From: JAJFUI01 sp039679885
GTDB taxonomy: Bacteria; Planctomycetota; Planctomycetia; Pirellulales; Thermoguttaceae
Reading direction: 5' to 3'
Assembly: GCA_039679885.1 (NCBI GenBank)
Contig: JBDKUC010000254.1
Coordinates: 1 to 13,316, forward strand
Length of the DNA: 13,316 nucleotides
This document shows positions 12,690 to 13,316 of this stretch, piece after piece (the stretch's first letter is position 1; each line of letters begins with the position of its first letter). The translations under genes were made by a program, and so were the position numbers. The notes under the pieces are model-generated. The model saw nothing but the letters and a program-made list of their open reading frames with translations, was not told the origin of the DNA and did no database searches.

Positions 12690-13155
12690 ACCGCCATCCC
12701 TTCAACATTAGATTACTCCGTACCTGACCTACGGTTGTTTGTGCGGCCTGCTCCTTGATCCGCGCCTGCTGAACCCAATAGTTGCCTAGCGATAAGATGG
12801 GAATAATCAACGCGCCGTAGGCAAAGAATCCCCAAGTCAGGTTGAAGCGATGGAGTCGCGCGAGGACGAGTCGCGCATCACTCGGATCCGCCCAAAAGCG
12901 ATACTCCACTTGGCGCGTGAACGCAAAAACCCCGGAATACGCATGGAAGACGACGCCTACCAAGCCCGGGCCGGGAGCATGCGAAATCGTGACTCCCTCG
13001 AACGCTCGCATTTGCGCTCGGTCAGCCAGGGCGGTGAACCAGCGATGGCCCTTGACGATCAGCATCACGGCAAAGCCAAAGAAGCCCACAAGAGCGATCA
13101 CAAGGGCAACGCAAATTGCGTTCCTCGCCCACGTCGATTGGACATTAGCCAGCAT
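12682..13155 (-). CDS. Membrane protein of unknown function, 157 aa
   Basis: Starts MLANVQSTWARNAIC and then has one span (VALVIALVGFFGFAVMLIV, about 16-34). A polar region follows (about 35-105) that includes HAPGPGLVGVVFHAYSG and VEYRFWADPSDARLVLARL. A second span is WGFFAYGALIIPILSLGNYW (about 108-127). Both termini would face the same side, with the middle region on the other. The C-terminal residues TVGQVRS are encoded by a family-A half-REP (12720-12732), followed by NLMLKGWRYE and a stop that overlaps the next gene. No known family was recognised. Confidence 0.65.
   Translation of the reverse strand: MLANVQSTWARNAICVALVIALVGFFGFAVMLIVKGHRWFTALADRAQMRAFEGVTISHAPGPGLVGVVFHAYSGVFAFTRQVEYRFWADPSDARLVLARLHRFNLTWGFFAYGALIIPILSLGNYWVQQARIKEQAAQTTVGQVRSNLMLKGWRYE
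12720..12732. repeat. Half REP of family A inside a gene
   Basis: GTACCTGAC plus CTAC (12720-12732) is exactly one arm and tetranucleotide of the RAYT-flanking REPs. The opposite arm is missing. It is read in frame on the minus strand as VGQVR near the end of the 157-aa membrane protein. Confidence 0.7.
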
Positions 13156-13220
13156 CGTTGGGTTCCTCGGGCGGTGTCATGCGCGTCGGCCGTCGCGACG
13201 AGCATCCTACTTCCTATCGG

Positions 13221-13243
13221 CACCGCCGGACAAGCCGGTGGTG
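13221..13243. repeat. CACCGCCGG ... CCGGTGGTG hairpin
   Basis: A 9-bp stem with one G:T wobble and an ACAAG loop, upstream of the minus-strand gene that starts at 13155. Its sequence resembles a repeat I associate with planctomycete intergenic regions. I see no gene in 13156-13316. Confidence 0.55.
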
Positions 13244-13261
13244 GCACTCGCATGGTACGAA

Positions 13262-13295
13262 AAAACGCCCAGAGGCCGGTGGCCTCGGGCGTTTT
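13262..13295. terminator. Bidirectional rho-independent terminator
   Basis: AAAACGCCC-a-GAGGCC-GGT-GGCCTC-GGGCGTTTT: a 15-bp stem with one bulged A and a 3-nt loop, flanked by A4-5 on one side and T4 on the other, so it can act on either strand. No + strand gene ends here, so it most likely ends a minus-strand gene entering from the right. Confidence 0.8.
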
Positions 13296-13316
13296 ATGGT
13301 TGCGAATCAATGGTGG

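Noticed and set aside
13098..13310. 70-aa minus-strand frame at the right edge
   Set aside because: Covers the terminator and a repeat hairpin, and has no recognisable protein features.

Overview
The window looks like a piece of a GC-rich bacterial chromosome, most likely from a planctomycete (Pirellulales-like). That is an inference from three things. Several genes belong to families I associate with that phylum: an FHA-GAF-cyclase, a DUF6798-like membrane protein and DUF2442. Shine-Dalgarno sites are weak or absent before many genes. Both the gaps and the genes are heavily populated with short palindromic repeats. I see no tRNA, rRNA, CRISPR array, integrase or complete insertion sequence.

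Layout. 11-1894 (+) is an FHA / GAF-like / class III nucleotide cyclase. 1927-2040 (+) is the 5' stump of a DUF2442 gene, cut off by a three-hairpin repeat. 2218-3786 (-) is a lipoprotein sugar-type solute-binding protein. Across a 241-bp divergent gap lies xylulokinase (4028-5560, +), so uptake and phosphorylation of a pentose may be linked, although no ABC permease is present. 5578-5910 (+) is a small membrane protein. 6519-5991 (-) holds two small membrane-protein genes in tandem; the second is only 41 aa. 6645-8408 (+) is a large multi-pass membrane protein, probably DUF6798. 8662-9330 (+) is a HAD phosphatase/phosphoglucomutase-like enzyme. 10306-9491 (-) is a secreted DUF1266 protein. 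11038-10487 (-) is a REP-associated tyrosine transposase (RAYT). From 13155 down to 11174 (-) there are four unrecognised genes, three of them membrane proteins, of which the first two overlap by 8 bp. A strong terminator-type hairpin closes the right end.

The main theme is repeats. The RAYT is flanked on both sides by REPIN-type paired palindromes carrying the diagnostic GTAG tetranucleotide, and degenerate copies are scattered up to about 1.7 kb away. A second GTAG-type REPIN of a different sequence supplies the stop codon of a neighbouring gene. At least three other repeat families lie inside open reading frames without breaking them: in the cyclase, in the binding protein (including its signal peptide), and twice in the DUF6798-like protein. 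A further one has destroyed the DUF2442 gene. I see no convincing new defence or biosynthetic system. The most notable signal is this in-frame colonisation of genes by repeats beside a probable active mobiliser.
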